From assembly GCF_900110135.1 (NCBI RefSeq), contig NZ_FOCO01000014.1, forward strand, positions 23,525 to 87,524: a stretch of DNA of 64,000 bases, given 5' to 3'. The notes beneath the pieces were generated by a model. It saw only the letters and a program-made list of their open reading frames with translations. It did not search any database and was not told the DNA's origin. Origin of the DNA: Pseudorhodobacter antarcticus. Its GTDB lineage: Bacteria > Pseudomonadota > Alphaproteobacteria > Rhodobacterales > Rhodobacteraceae. Both the position numbers and the translations under genes were made by a program. Below, piece by piece: positions 8,541-15,993 of this stretch (within the stretch, counting starts at the first letter, position 1; each line of letters begins with the position of its first letter).

Positions 8541-9746
8541 TTAGCTGCGCAACAAGATGCCCAGACGCTTGATGCCTTCACCGATTGTCGCCTCATCCGC
8601 GCGGGAAAATGACAGGCGGATGGTGTTGCGCCCCGACCCATCGGCAAAGAACGCAGACCCCGGCACAAAGGCCACCTTTTGGCTTTGCAGCGAGCGCGCC
8701 AACAGGTCCGCGCCGTCCATGCCCACGGGCAAGGTTATCCAGATGAACATGCCGCCTTCGGGCCGGGTCCATGTGATGCCCGCGGGCATGTGTGTGGTCA
8801 GGGCCGCCAGCATCGCATCGCGGCGCGCGCGGTAGGCGGCACGGATTTTGGCAACGTGACCCTCGAACATCAACACCGCCACATCGGCGATGGCCATTTG
8901 GTTCAATGTGGAGGTGTGCAGATCGGCGGCTTGTTTCATCAACACCAATTTGCCAATCACCTCGCGCGCGCCACATATCCAACCCACGCGCAGGCCGGGG
9001 GCCAGTGATTTGGAAAACGACCCGCAATAAAGCGTGCGCGCCGCCTCGATACTGCCTTTTTGCGCGATTTCCAGCGCCAAAATCGGCGGCACCGCGTCAC
9101 CATCAAAGCGCAGGGATTGATAGGCGGCGTCTTCGATGATCGCGATGTCGAGATCTTGCGCCAGTTGCAGCATGCCGTGGCGGGTGGCGGCGTCCAGCGT
9201 TTCACCCGTGGGGTTGGCGAAATCAACGGACATATAGGCGAATTTGACGCGGCCGCCTTTGGCCGCTGCCGTATCGGCGTAATCGGCGGCGGTGCGGTTG
9301 GTGTGGGGGTCCAGCCGGTCATATTCGGGTTCATAGGCGTTGAACGCGCCCAAGGCGCCAAGGTAGGTGGGCCAGCCCACAAGCGCCGTGTCACGCGGCG
9401 ACAGGAACAATTTTCCTAAATAATCAAGTGCTTGTTGGCTGCCAGAGGTGATAAGGATGTTGTCGGCATCGCAGGGCACGCCAATGCGCGCCATTTGGCC
9501 TGCAATCCAGTCGCGCAGGGGTTTGTACCCTTCGGATACCGAATATTGCAACGCCGCTTCGGCCCGTGGGCCCGACAGAATATCGGCAATCGCGGATTGA
9601 AAAGCGGCGGTGGGGAACAGGGCCGGGTCCGGGATACCGCCTGCAAAGGACAGGATATCGGGCTGGTCCAGCAATTTCAAAAGTTCGCGAATTTCAGACG
9701 CTTTCATGCGGCTGGCGCGGCTGGCGAAAACCTGTTCCCATTTCAT
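8541..9746 (-). CDS. PLP-dependent aminotransferase (2-aminoadipate/MocR-like class I)
   Basis: A 401-residue fold-type I aminotransferase. It starts MKWEQVFASRASRMKASEIREL, the usual start of 2-aminoadipate/kynurenine (LysN/ARO8-like) aminotransferases; a G-rich ribosome binding site precedes the ATG at 9746, and the longer in-frame reading to 9857 looks non-coding. The SFAGGIPDP motif at the substrate entrance and the PLP lysine Lys246 in GSFSKSLAPGLRVGW are present, as are the PTYLGALGAF and EDAAYQSLRFDG segments. There is no N-terminal GntR HTH, so it is an enzyme rather than a MocR regulator. The exact amino donor is unknown. It is monocistronic, convergent with metY and transcribed in the same direction as the SIMPL gene upstream. 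Confidence 0.9.
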   Translation of the reverse strand: MKWEQVFASRASRMKASEIRELLKLLDQPDILSFAGGIPDPALFPTAAFQSAIADILSGPRAEAALQYSVSEGYKPLRDWIAGQMARIGVPCDADNILITSGSQQALDYLGKLFLSPRDTALVGWPTYLGALGAFNAYEPEYDRLDPHTNRTAADYADTAAAKGGRVKFAYMSVDFANPTGETLDAATRHGMLQLAQDLDIAIIEDAAYQSLRFDGDAVPPILALEIAQKGSIEAARTLYCGSFSKSLAPGLRVGWICGAREVIGKLVLMKQAADLHTSTLNQMAIADVAVLMFEGHVAKIRAAYRARRDAMLAALTTHMPAGITWTRPEGGMFIWITLPVGMDGADLLARSLQSQKVAFVPGSAFFADGSGRNTIRLSFSRADEATIGEGIKRLGILLRS

Positions 9747-9838
9747 GATGGACCCCTCCCCGGGTGAATTTTCCGGGAAGGTGGCGCGCGTGTGGTGGTT
9801 AGTCAATAAGGCTGACGTAAAAAGGCTGGGGGGTAAAT

Positions 9839-10582
9839 TTACTGCAACAGCTGCCATGTCATGGCGACGTTGACGGAAAACGCCAATTCCCCCGCCTGGA
9901 CAGGCACCGCATCGGCCGAGGCGCGCATCATCATTTCGCCGCGCGGGGCGACCATGCCGCCGCCCTGTTCGGACATTTGGGTGATCGCGCCCAAGCGCAC
10001 GCCCGCCGCGTTCACCATCACATCGGCGCGGTGGCGCGCATCAGCGACCGCGCGCAAACGCGCTTCATCCAGCAAGGGTGCCGGGTCTGACACGCCAAAT
10101 TGCACATTGTTTAAGGTATTTGCGCCGTCTTTGACTGCTGCATCCAGCACGCCGCCCAGCGTATCCAGCGCGCGCACGGTCACGGTCACTTGGTTGGACG
10201 CGGTAAAGGATTTGGTGCTGGGGGTGTTGGTGGCCGCGTCCCATGTGGGTTGCAGCGACAGGCCGGAGGTTTGCAGATCGCGCGCGTCAATCCCCGCCGC
10301 TTTCATATTCGCCAGCACGCGGGCCAGTTCGGCGTTGGTTTGGTCCATCGCCCCTTTGGCCGTATCGGCGGTTTGGGTGACGCCCAGCGAAATGGTGGCC
10401 ATATCGGGGGCGGCCTGCACGGTGCCTGTGCCTGTAACCGATATTTGGGCGGCGATTGGCGCGGCGGGTTGTTGGGTCATTGGCGGTATCGCATACTGTG
10501 CCAGGGCGGGGGTCATGAGGGCGGGGGTCATGGGGGTGAAGGCAAGAAGGGCTGCAAAAATCACGTTTGTTTGGCTGCGCAT
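9839..10582 (-). CDS. SIMPL (DUF541) domain periplasmic protein
   Basis: A 247-residue exported protein starting at 10582, where AGGAG precedes the ATG with good spacing. Residues 1-29 are a signal peptide with a cleavage site near ALAQ. The mature protein has the SIMPL/DUF541 layout: an ISVTGTGTVQAAPDMATISLGV strand, a helix with NAELARVLANMKAAGID and DLQTSGLSLQP, then VTVTVRALDTLGGVLDAAVKDGAN, and a final SARADAV-like strand. Family members are implicated in oxidative stress tolerance and envelope functions, but no enzyme activity is established. Just before the mature domain there is a short duplicated MTPALMTPAL stretch. Gene order gives no strong functional hint; the next gene upstream is divergent. 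Confidence 0.9.
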   Translation of the reverse strand: MRSQTNVIFAALLAFTPMTPALMTPALAQYAIPPMTQQPAAPIAAQISVTGTGTVQAAPDMATISLGVTQTADTAKGAMDQTNAELARVLANMKAAGIDARDLQTSGLSLQPTWDAATNTPSTKSFTASNQVTVTVRALDTLGGVLDAAVKDGANTLNNVQFGVSDPAPLLDEARLRAVADARHRADVMVNAAGVRLGAITQMSEQGGGMVAPRGEMMMRASADAVPVQAGELAFSVNVAMTWQLLQ

Positions 10583-10775
10583 ATGGATACTCCTAAGTTT
10601 TGCGTTGGTCTTAGACTGTTTGACGCGGCGCGAAACCAAATTCTTGGCGGAATTGGGCCGATTGGGCGGAAAAGTGGCGGGCTTTTTCTTTCAATCCGCA
10701 AAAAGCTGCTGTAGGGAAAGATTAATCCTAAGGCTGGACCTCCCCTGCTTTTCCCTTTTGTGCTAGATCTGTGCA

Positions 10776-13700
10776 ATGAAACCAAATTTCGCCCTGAATA
10801 TCACCGATGCCTCTATCGCCCTGTTGCACCGCACGCCGCGCGGTTGGCTGGAGGTGGGGAGTGCTGCGTTTGACAGCCCCGATCTGGAGGAGGCGCTGGG
10901 ATATTTGCGCGCTTCTGCGCTTGGGTTATCGCCGCAGGGGATTACCACCAAGTTGGTGCTGCCCGCGTCACAAGTGCTGTATGTCGAGGTGGAAGCGCCC
11001 GGACCCGACAAGGCCACGCGAGAGGTGCAAATTCGCGCCGCGCTGGAGGGGCGCACGCCGTACGCTGTTGATGATTTGGTGTTTGACTGGTGGGGCAAAG
11101 GCGACAAGGTACAGGTCGCCGTGGTCGCGCGCGAAACTTTGGCAGAGGCCGAAGGGTTTGCGGTGGCGCACCGCTTTAACCCGGTGTCCTTTGTGACCAT
11201 CCCCGCCGATGGGCAGTTTGCCGGTGAGCCGTGGTTTGGCGTGACCGAGATTGCGCCAACCGTTTTGCCCAGCGGCGAGAAGGTGACGCGCGACCAAGAC
11301 CCGGTGAAAGTGATCAAGCGCGACGGGGGCAAAGCGGCCCCGGTGGTGGCTGCGGATGCGGCGGTTGCTGCCGCCGATGACGCGGCGTTGCGCGTCGCCG
11401 AGGCGGAGGCCGCCGCAGAGTTGGAAGCCGAAGCGCGGGCCGAGGCAGAAGTAGAGGCGGCGGCATCCCTTGCCAAAGCCGAAGTCGAGGCGGAGGCCGC
11501 GCGCAAAGCGCAGGCCGACTTGGCCGCCGCTGCTGCAGCCGAGAAGGCCGAGGCCGAGGCCCGCGCCGAAGCCGCGCGCCACCAAGCCGAGGCCGATGCC
11601 GCAGCGCAAGCCGCCGCAGATGCTGCTGCCACAGCAGCGTTTGTGCGCGATGAGCAGGAGGTGGCACGCCAAAAGGCCGAAGCCGCCAAAGCGGCAACCG
11701 AATTGCGCGCCCAAGAATTGGCGCAAGGTGAGGCCAAACGCTTGGTCGAGGAGGCCGAAAAGGTCAAATCCGCGATGGCCGAGCGCGACACCGCCCGCGC
11801 CGCTTTGATCGAGGCGGAGCGCAAACGTGCAGCGAGCCTTGAAGCATTGGACAAGGACGCGCCGGAGCCAAAGCGTGGGCTGAACGGGGTTGCGGCCCCG
11901 ACGGTCACCGCGGCCCGCACCACCGACGGCCCTGCGGTGCAGGCGACCCCGTTTGCCAGCCGCCGCAGTGAAGCGGGTATGACGGTGGGGCGTGCGCCCA
12001 GCCTTGGTGGGGCGTCAAACACTGGTTGGATTTCGAACACGGGTGGGATTTCGAACACGGGTGGCGTGGGCAATACGGCACCTTCGGTTGTTGTGAAGCC
12101 GCAAAATGCGGGCGCGGCGGTTGGGGCAAAACCCAAAACCAGCGGACCTGCGACGCCAGTTGTGACCTCTATCACCACGTCACGCGCGGGGGGGGGGCCT
12201 GCGGAGGCGGCTCCGGTTGCGTCTGCGGCCAAGCCTTTGAACGGGACGGCGGCGTTTTCCCAAGGTTCCGTGCCGGGGTTGATGGCTGGGGTTGGAACGG
12301 GAGCTGGAACGGCGGCTGGGACGGTGGCGCAGGACGCGCTAAAATCGGCCAAAGGCGTGGCGGCGGCGATGGTCACTGCAGCACGGATTCCGGGCAAGGC
12401 AACTGCGCTGTCGCGGTTCAAATCCAAAGTGGCGACAAACCCGGCGCAGCCTGCGCGTGGCGATGCCAGTATGGGCAAGATGGGCGCAAAACTGGCCGCG
12501 CGCCGGGGCAAGCCGCGCTTTTTGGGGCTGATTTTGACGGTGGTGCTGCTGGCGGTTTTGGCCGGGGTGGCGGCATGGTCATCGCTGTATCTGTCGCGCA
12601 ACACCACGGCGGAGCCAGACGCAATCCAGCAAGCGGATGCGGGCGGCGCGGGTGATGTGCAAGCGGCGGCGGTGCCCGAACCCGTTCTGGTGCCTGAACC
12701 CGTTCGGGTGCCTGAACCCGTTCGGGTGCCCGAGGCTGTGGTGCCAGAGTCGGTGCTGCCTGCGGCTGTAGCGCCCGAGGTTGTGGTGCCAGAGCGCGTG
12801 GTCACTGCGGACCCGGTGCCAGATGCGGCCCCGGCGGCGGTTGGCGATGATGTGGCCTTGCAAACGGCGGGGACAGTTACGGGTGCAACCGCAAATGCCG
12901 GCCCGCAAGATGAGATTGTGCTGGCGGGCACGGATGGCCAGCCCCCGGCATTTGATGCGGTGACCCTGCCCCGCCCACAATCGCGCCCAGATGGCGCGCC
13001 GGATGCGGCGACACCGCCGCCCCCCTTTGGCACACAATATGAATTTGAAGCCGATGGCAGCATCAAGGCCACGGCGAACGGCGTGGTGATGCCGGACGGG
13101 TTTTGGCTGATTGCCGCGCGCCCGCCGACCGTGCCACCTGCCCGCCCTGCGGCATTATCGGCCCCTGTGGTGCCAGATGCGGCGGTGGTTGCGGCCCCAC
13201 AAACCACAGCAACCGCAGATGCAACCTTAGACCCGCCTGCGCTTGTTGACCCCGCTGCGGCGGGTGCCAATACGGCAGGCGCAAGCACGGCAGGTGTGGT
13301 GACGGAAGGGGGCGCAAGCCCTTCTTCTGTTTTTGCGCTGGACGCGAATGTTGAAGATCGCCGCCCGCGTGGCCGCCCTGCGGCCTTGACCCCGCCTGCG
13401 GTGGCGCCAGCACCCGCAACTGGCGCCGGAACTGGCCCCCCAACTGGACTGCCCGATGATGCGGCGCTGTCGCCAACGGATGTGCCGGTTGTGGCCCCCG
13501 TTGATCCGGCCTTGCAGCAATTTGCCGGGTTGCGCCCCAAAGCGCGGTCGCCCGCCTTTGTCGCCGCCGCTGCAAAAGCGAAAGAGGCCGCAGCCGCGGC
13601 ACAGGTGGCCGCCGATACCGCCGCCGCCGCACAAGCCGCCGATTTGGCCGCAGCACAAGTGCAGCAAGCATCCTTGATGGCGGTGCCTGCATCGCCGCGC

Positions 13701-14129
13701 CCCACCGCGCGGCCCCAAGATTTGTCGCGGTCTGTGGCCGCCGCTGTGGCCGCCGCCACGCGCGAAACCACGCGCCGCGCTAGCACGGCGGCACCTGCGC
13801 CCGCGCCGCAAGCCAAAGCCCCTGAGACGGAGGAAGAGCATGACGAGCCGGAGCTGAAAGTTTCGGCCGCCCCGCGTATTCCGACCCGCGCCAATGTGGC
13901 CCAGCAAGCCACGTTCAAAAACGCGATCAACCTGTCGAAAACCAATTTGATCGGGGTGTATGGCAGCGACGGCAAACGCTATGCGCTGATCCGCACATCA
14001 TCGGGGCGCTATAACAAAGTGCGCGTTGGCGATAAGGTGGATGGGGGCGTTGTAGCCGCGATCACCCGCAGCGAAGTGCGATACCAAAAGGGCGGCAAGA
14101 TGTTGGTTTTGGCGATGCCCAACGGCTGA
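10776..14129 (+). CDS. Large envelope-spanning protein with PilM/GspL-like head and PilP/GspC-like tail
   Basis: A 1117-residue protein with four distinct zones. Residues 1 to about 165 look like the cytoplasmic actin-like half of PilM/GspL proteins (NITDASIALLHR, LVLPASQVLYVEVEAPG, IRAALEGRTPYAVDDLVFDW). Residues about 190-360 are an Ala/Glu/Lys-rich coiled coil. After a low-complexity stretch a single membrane helix lies near residues 580-602 (FLGLILTVVLLAVLAGVAAW). The region after it is Pro/Ala/Val-rich with short tandem repeats. Residues 1048-1117 form a compact domain (GVYGSDGKRYALI, VRVGDKVDGGVVAAI) like the PilP/GspC homology region. It therefore could link the cytoplasm to the outer membrane in one chain. 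The gene stands alone with its own terminator. The domain assignments are by eye and moderately sure. Confidence 0.7.
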   Translation: MKPNFALNITDASIALLHRTPRGWLEVGSAAFDSPDLEEALGYLRASALGLSPQGITTKLVLPASQVLYVEVEAPGPDKATREVQIRAALEGRTPYAVDDLVFDWWGKGDKVQVAVVARETLAEAEGFAVAHRFNPVSFVTIPADGQFAGEPWFGVTEIAPTVLPSGEKVTRDQDPVKVIKRDGGKAAPVVAADAAVAAADDAALRVAEAEAAAELEAEARAEAEVEAAASLAKAEVEAEAARKAQADLAAAAAAEKAEAEARAEAARHQAEADAAAQAAADAAATAAFVRDEQEVARQKAEAAKAATELRAQELAQGEAKRLVEEAEKVKSAMAERDTARAALIEAERKRAASLEALDKDAPEPKRGLNGVAAPTVTAARTTDGPAVQATPFASRRSEAGMTVGRAPSLGGASNTGWISNTGGISNTGGVGNTAPSVVVKPQNAGAAVGAKPKTSGPATPVVTSITTSRAGGGPAEAAPVASAAKPLNGTAAFSQGSVPGLMAGVGTGAGTAAGTVAQDALKSAKGVAAAMVTAARIPGKATALSRFKSKVATNPAQPARGDASMGKMGAKLAARRGKPRFLGLILTVVLLAVLAGVAAWSSLYLSRNTTAEPDAIQQADAGGAGDVQAAAVPEPVLVPEPVRVPEPVRVPEAVVPESVLPAAVAPEVVVPERVVTADPVPDAAPAAVGDDVALQTAGTVTGATANAGPQDEIVLAGTDGQPPAFDAVTLPRPQSRPDGAPDAATPPPPFGTQYEFEADGSIKATANGVVMPDGFWLIAARPPTVPPARPAALSAPVVPDAAVVAAPQTTATADATLDPPALVDPAAAGANTAGASTAGVVTEGGASPSSVFALDANVEDRRPRGRPAALTPPAVAPAPATGAGTGPPTGLPDDAALSPTDVPVVAPVDPALQQFAGLRPKARSPAFVAAAAKAKEAAAAAQVAADTAAAAQAADLAAAQVQQASLMAVPASPRPTARPQDLSRSVAAAVAAATRETTRRASTAAPAPAPQAKAPETEEEHDEPELKVSAAPRIPTRANVAQQATFKNAINLSKTNLIGVYGSDGKRYALIRTSSGRYNKVRVGDKVDGGVVAAITRSEVRYQKGGKMLVLAMPNG
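12017..12066 (+). repeat. Tandem 18-bp repeat within the 1117-residue protein gene
   Basis: Units encoding SNTGGI/SNTGWI repeat about three times in the linker before the membrane helix. The copies are nearly identical at DNA level (core TTCGAACACGGGTGGGAT), suggesting recent slippage rather than selected protein structure. Confidence 0.6.
12672..12735 (+). repeat. Tandem 18-bp repeat encoding VPEPVR units
   Basis: Three to four copies of the six-residue unit (V/L)VPEP(V) are encoded by near-identical 18-base units with the core GTGCCTGAACCCGTTCGG, directly after the membrane helix of the 1117-residue protein. Such Pro-Glu repeats are common in periplasm-spanning linkers. Confidence 0.65.
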
Positions 14130-14159
14130 TCTGGGGGCTGCGGGCGGAGCCTGCGGCGC

Positions 14160-14180
14160 AGGTATTTTTACCAAGATGAA
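14160..14180 (-). repeat. Dispersed intergenic 21-mer, copy A
   Basis: On the minus strand this 21-base word starts TTCATCTTGGT and ends AAATACCT. It matches 18 of 21 positions of the word at 17901-17921 in opposite orientation. Both copies begin within 35 bases of a gene's stop codon, so it is probably a dispersed extragenic repeat. Confidence 0.5.
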
Positions 14181-14212
14181 GGGGAGCGCGGTTTTTCGCG
14201 CCCCGTTTTTTT
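14181..14212 (+). terminator. Rho-independent terminator of the 1117-residue protein gene
   Basis: A GC-rich hairpin (GGGG-A-GCGCG paired with CGCGCCCC, five-to-six base T-rich loop) is followed by seven T residues at 14206-14212. It lies 51 bases after the stop at 14129 and is well formed for + strand transcription. Confidence 0.8.
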
Positions 14213-14268
14213 AGGATTTTGGTGGGATGCAGTGAGGGCAGCGCGGGCTTTAAAGTGCCGCGCGGTTT

Positions 14269-14315
14269 ATTTTGCGGTGAGGACACCGTTTGTTTCATTT
14301 TGCGGTGAGGACACC
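14269..14315. repeat. 19-bp direct repeat duplicating the 3' end of hppD
   Basis: The word ATTTTGCGGTGAGGACACC occurs at 14269-14287 and again at 14297-14315, a period of 28. Read on the minus strand the second copy encodes the final residues GVLTAK of the dioxygenase plus its TGA stop; the first copy encodes the same residues followed by a TAA. It looks like a small tandem duplication of the end of the gene. Confidence 0.75.
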
Positions 14316-15386
14316 ACGGGCGATCTGGTCTTGTTCGATGGATTCGAACAGGGCGCGAAAGTTGCCTTCGCCAAAGCCATCATCGCCTTTGCGCTGGATG
14401 AATTCGAAAAAGATCGGGCCGATCACGGTTTTGGAGAAGATTTGCAGCAAGATGCGGGTTTCACCACCGTCCACCACACCTTCGCCATCAATCAAGATGC
14501 CGTGTTTGGCCATGCGGCCAAGGGGTTCCATGTGCCCTGCGACGCGGGTTTTTGACAGCTCGTAATAGGCGGGGGGCGGCGCGGGCATGAACTTGAGGCC
14601 GCGTTCCGCGATGGCATCGACGGTTTGATAAATATCCTCGGACCCGACGGCGATGTGCTGGATGCCCTCGCCGTTATAGCGTTTGAGGTATTCGACGATT
14701 TGGCCCGCCTCGCCGCGATCTTCGTTGATCGGGATGCGGATGCGGCCACAGGGAGAGGTGAGGGCGCGGCTGTAGAGGCCGGAATGTTTGCCTTCAATAT
14801 CGAAAAAGCGGATTTGTTTGAAGCCGAAGATGTTGGCGTAAAAGGCAAACCACGTGTCCATATTGCCTTTGTGGACGTTGTGGGTGAGGTGGTCGAGGTA
14901 ATGAAACCCAACGCCTTTGGGCTTGGCGGGCGCGGTGAAGGTGAAATCGCGGTAGGGGTTTGGGTCGCCGTATTGGTCGGTAAAATAGATCAGGCTGCCA
15001 CCGATGCCGACGATGGCCGGCAGGTTCAGGGTTTTGTCCGTGCCGGTGTAGGGGGTGGCGCCTTGGGCAGTGGCGTGTTGCAGCGCACCGTCAGCATTGG
15101 CGACGCGCCAGCCCATCGACGGCGCGCACGGCCCGTGATCGGCGACAAAGCGGGTGGCGTGGCTGCCAGGTTCGGCGTTCAGGATATAGGTGATGTCGCC
15201 TTGCTGCCACAGCTCCACTTCCTTGGTGTTGTGGTGGGCGGTGCGGATATAGCCCATGCGGGCAAAGAGATCGCGCAGGGATTGCGGGTCGGGGTGGGCA
15301 AATTCGACGAATTCAAACCCATCGGTGCCAGCCAGATTGGCGGGCGATTGGATGGATTTGGGGGCGGTGTGGGGGAAGGGACCCAT
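14295..15386 (-). CDS. hppD: 4-hydroxyphenylpyruvate dioxygenase
   Basis: A 363-residue Fe(II) enzyme converting 4-hydroxyphenylpyruvate to homogentisate in tyrosine catabolism. The two vicinal-oxygen-chelate halves are intact, and the iron ligands are readable: His166 in LDHLTHNV, His244 in GIQHIAVGS and Glu328 in FFEFIQRKGDDGFGEGNF. The C-terminal helix and the GGETRILLQIF strand are standard for bacterial HPPD. It is divergent from an AsnC/Lrp-type regulator gene, an arrangement common for this enzyme in Rhodobacterales, which suggests control by that regulator. The last 19 bases of the gene are duplicated just downstream. Genes for homogentisate oxidation are not in the window. Confidence 0.96.
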   Translation of the reverse strand: MGPFPHTAPKSIQSPANLAGTDGFEFVEFAHPDPQSLRDLFARMGYIRTAHHNTKEVELWQQGDITYILNAEPGSHATRFVADHGPCAPSMGWRVANADGALQHATAQGATPYTGTDKTLNLPAIVGIGGSLIYFTDQYGDPNPYRDFTFTAPAKPKGVGFHYLDHLTHNVHKGNMDTWFAFYANIFGFKQIRFFDIEGKHSGLYSRALTSPCGRIRIPINEDRGEAGQIVEYLKRYNGEGIQHIAVGSEDIYQTVDAIAERGLKFMPAPPPAYYELSKTRVAGHMEPLGRMAKHGILIDGEGVVDGGETRILLQIFSKTVIGPIFFEFIQRKGDDGFGEGNFRALFESIEQDQIARGVLTAK

Positions 15387-15543
15387 GTGAATATCCTTAT
15401 GGTTTAGTTACAAAAGTTTACCGCGTTTGTGATCGTAATTTTGCGCGTTTTTTGGTAGGGTTGCCCGGTGGAATGCGGAAGATACGCAGGATATTTAGAA
15501 TTATTGCGGGGTTTGCGCGGTGCTGGATGATCTTGATTCGTGA

Positions 15544-15975
15544 TTGCTGGCCGAGGTGCAGCGCAATGCGATGCTGACCGCGCAGGAATTGGGCGAGCGG
15601 TTGAACCTGTCGGCCAGCCAAGCAGGGCGGCGCAGGCAGCGGTTGGAGGCGGAGGGGTTTATCACCGGATATACCGCAAAGCTGGCCCCGGCGCGGGTGG
15701 GGTTGACGGTGCAAGCCTTTGTGCAAGTGCAAATGGCCAGCCATGCGCCAGAGGGCGCGCGGGGGTTTGCTGCCTTGATTGCGGCGCGGCCAGAGGTGAT
15801 CAGCGCGTGGACCCTAACGGGGGAGGCGGATTATTTGCTGCGGGTGTGGTGTGCCGATTTGGGCGCGCTGAACCAGTTGATCCATGCGGTGTTATTGCCG
15901 CATCCGGCGGTGGCGCGGGTGCAAAGCCAGATTGTGATGGACCAGTTCAAACCGGATGCGCCGCTGCCGACGTGA
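15544..15975 (+). CDS. AsnC/Lrp-family regulator with an in-frame TGA near its N terminus
   Basis: A DNA-binding HTH (AQELGERLNLSASQAGRRRQRLEAEGFI) is followed by the RAM effector domain (LTVQAFVQVQM, AWTLTGEADYLLRVW), the Lrp/AsnC layout. The open frame that can be expressed starts at TTG 15544 (143 residues). However, the frame continues upstream from GTG 15520 and reads LDDLDS-stop-LLAEVQRN, which is the canonical Lrp N terminus with TGA (15541-15543) at the position usually held by Arg or Lys. The gene is therefore either expressed from a weak TTG lacking the first few residues, or is a recent nonsense mutant, or contains a sequencing error. It is divergent from hppD and probably controls it. 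Confidence is high for the family, lower for function. Confidence 0.78.
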   Translation: MLAEVQRNAMLTAQELGERLNLSASQAGRRRQRLEAEGFITGYTAKLAPARVGLTVQAFVQVQMASHAPEGARGFAALIAARPEVISAWTLTGEADYLLRVWCADLGALNQLIHAVLLPHPAVARVQSQIVMDQFKPDAPLPT

Positions 15976-15993
15976 ATGATGTAAAGGATTGAT

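Noticed and set aside
10763..13975. A long open frame of about 1070 codons on the minus strand opposite the PilM/PilP-like gene
   Set aside because: It consists almost only of Ala, Ser, Thr and Gly and mirrors the GC-biased third positions of the real gene; no start context or family features.
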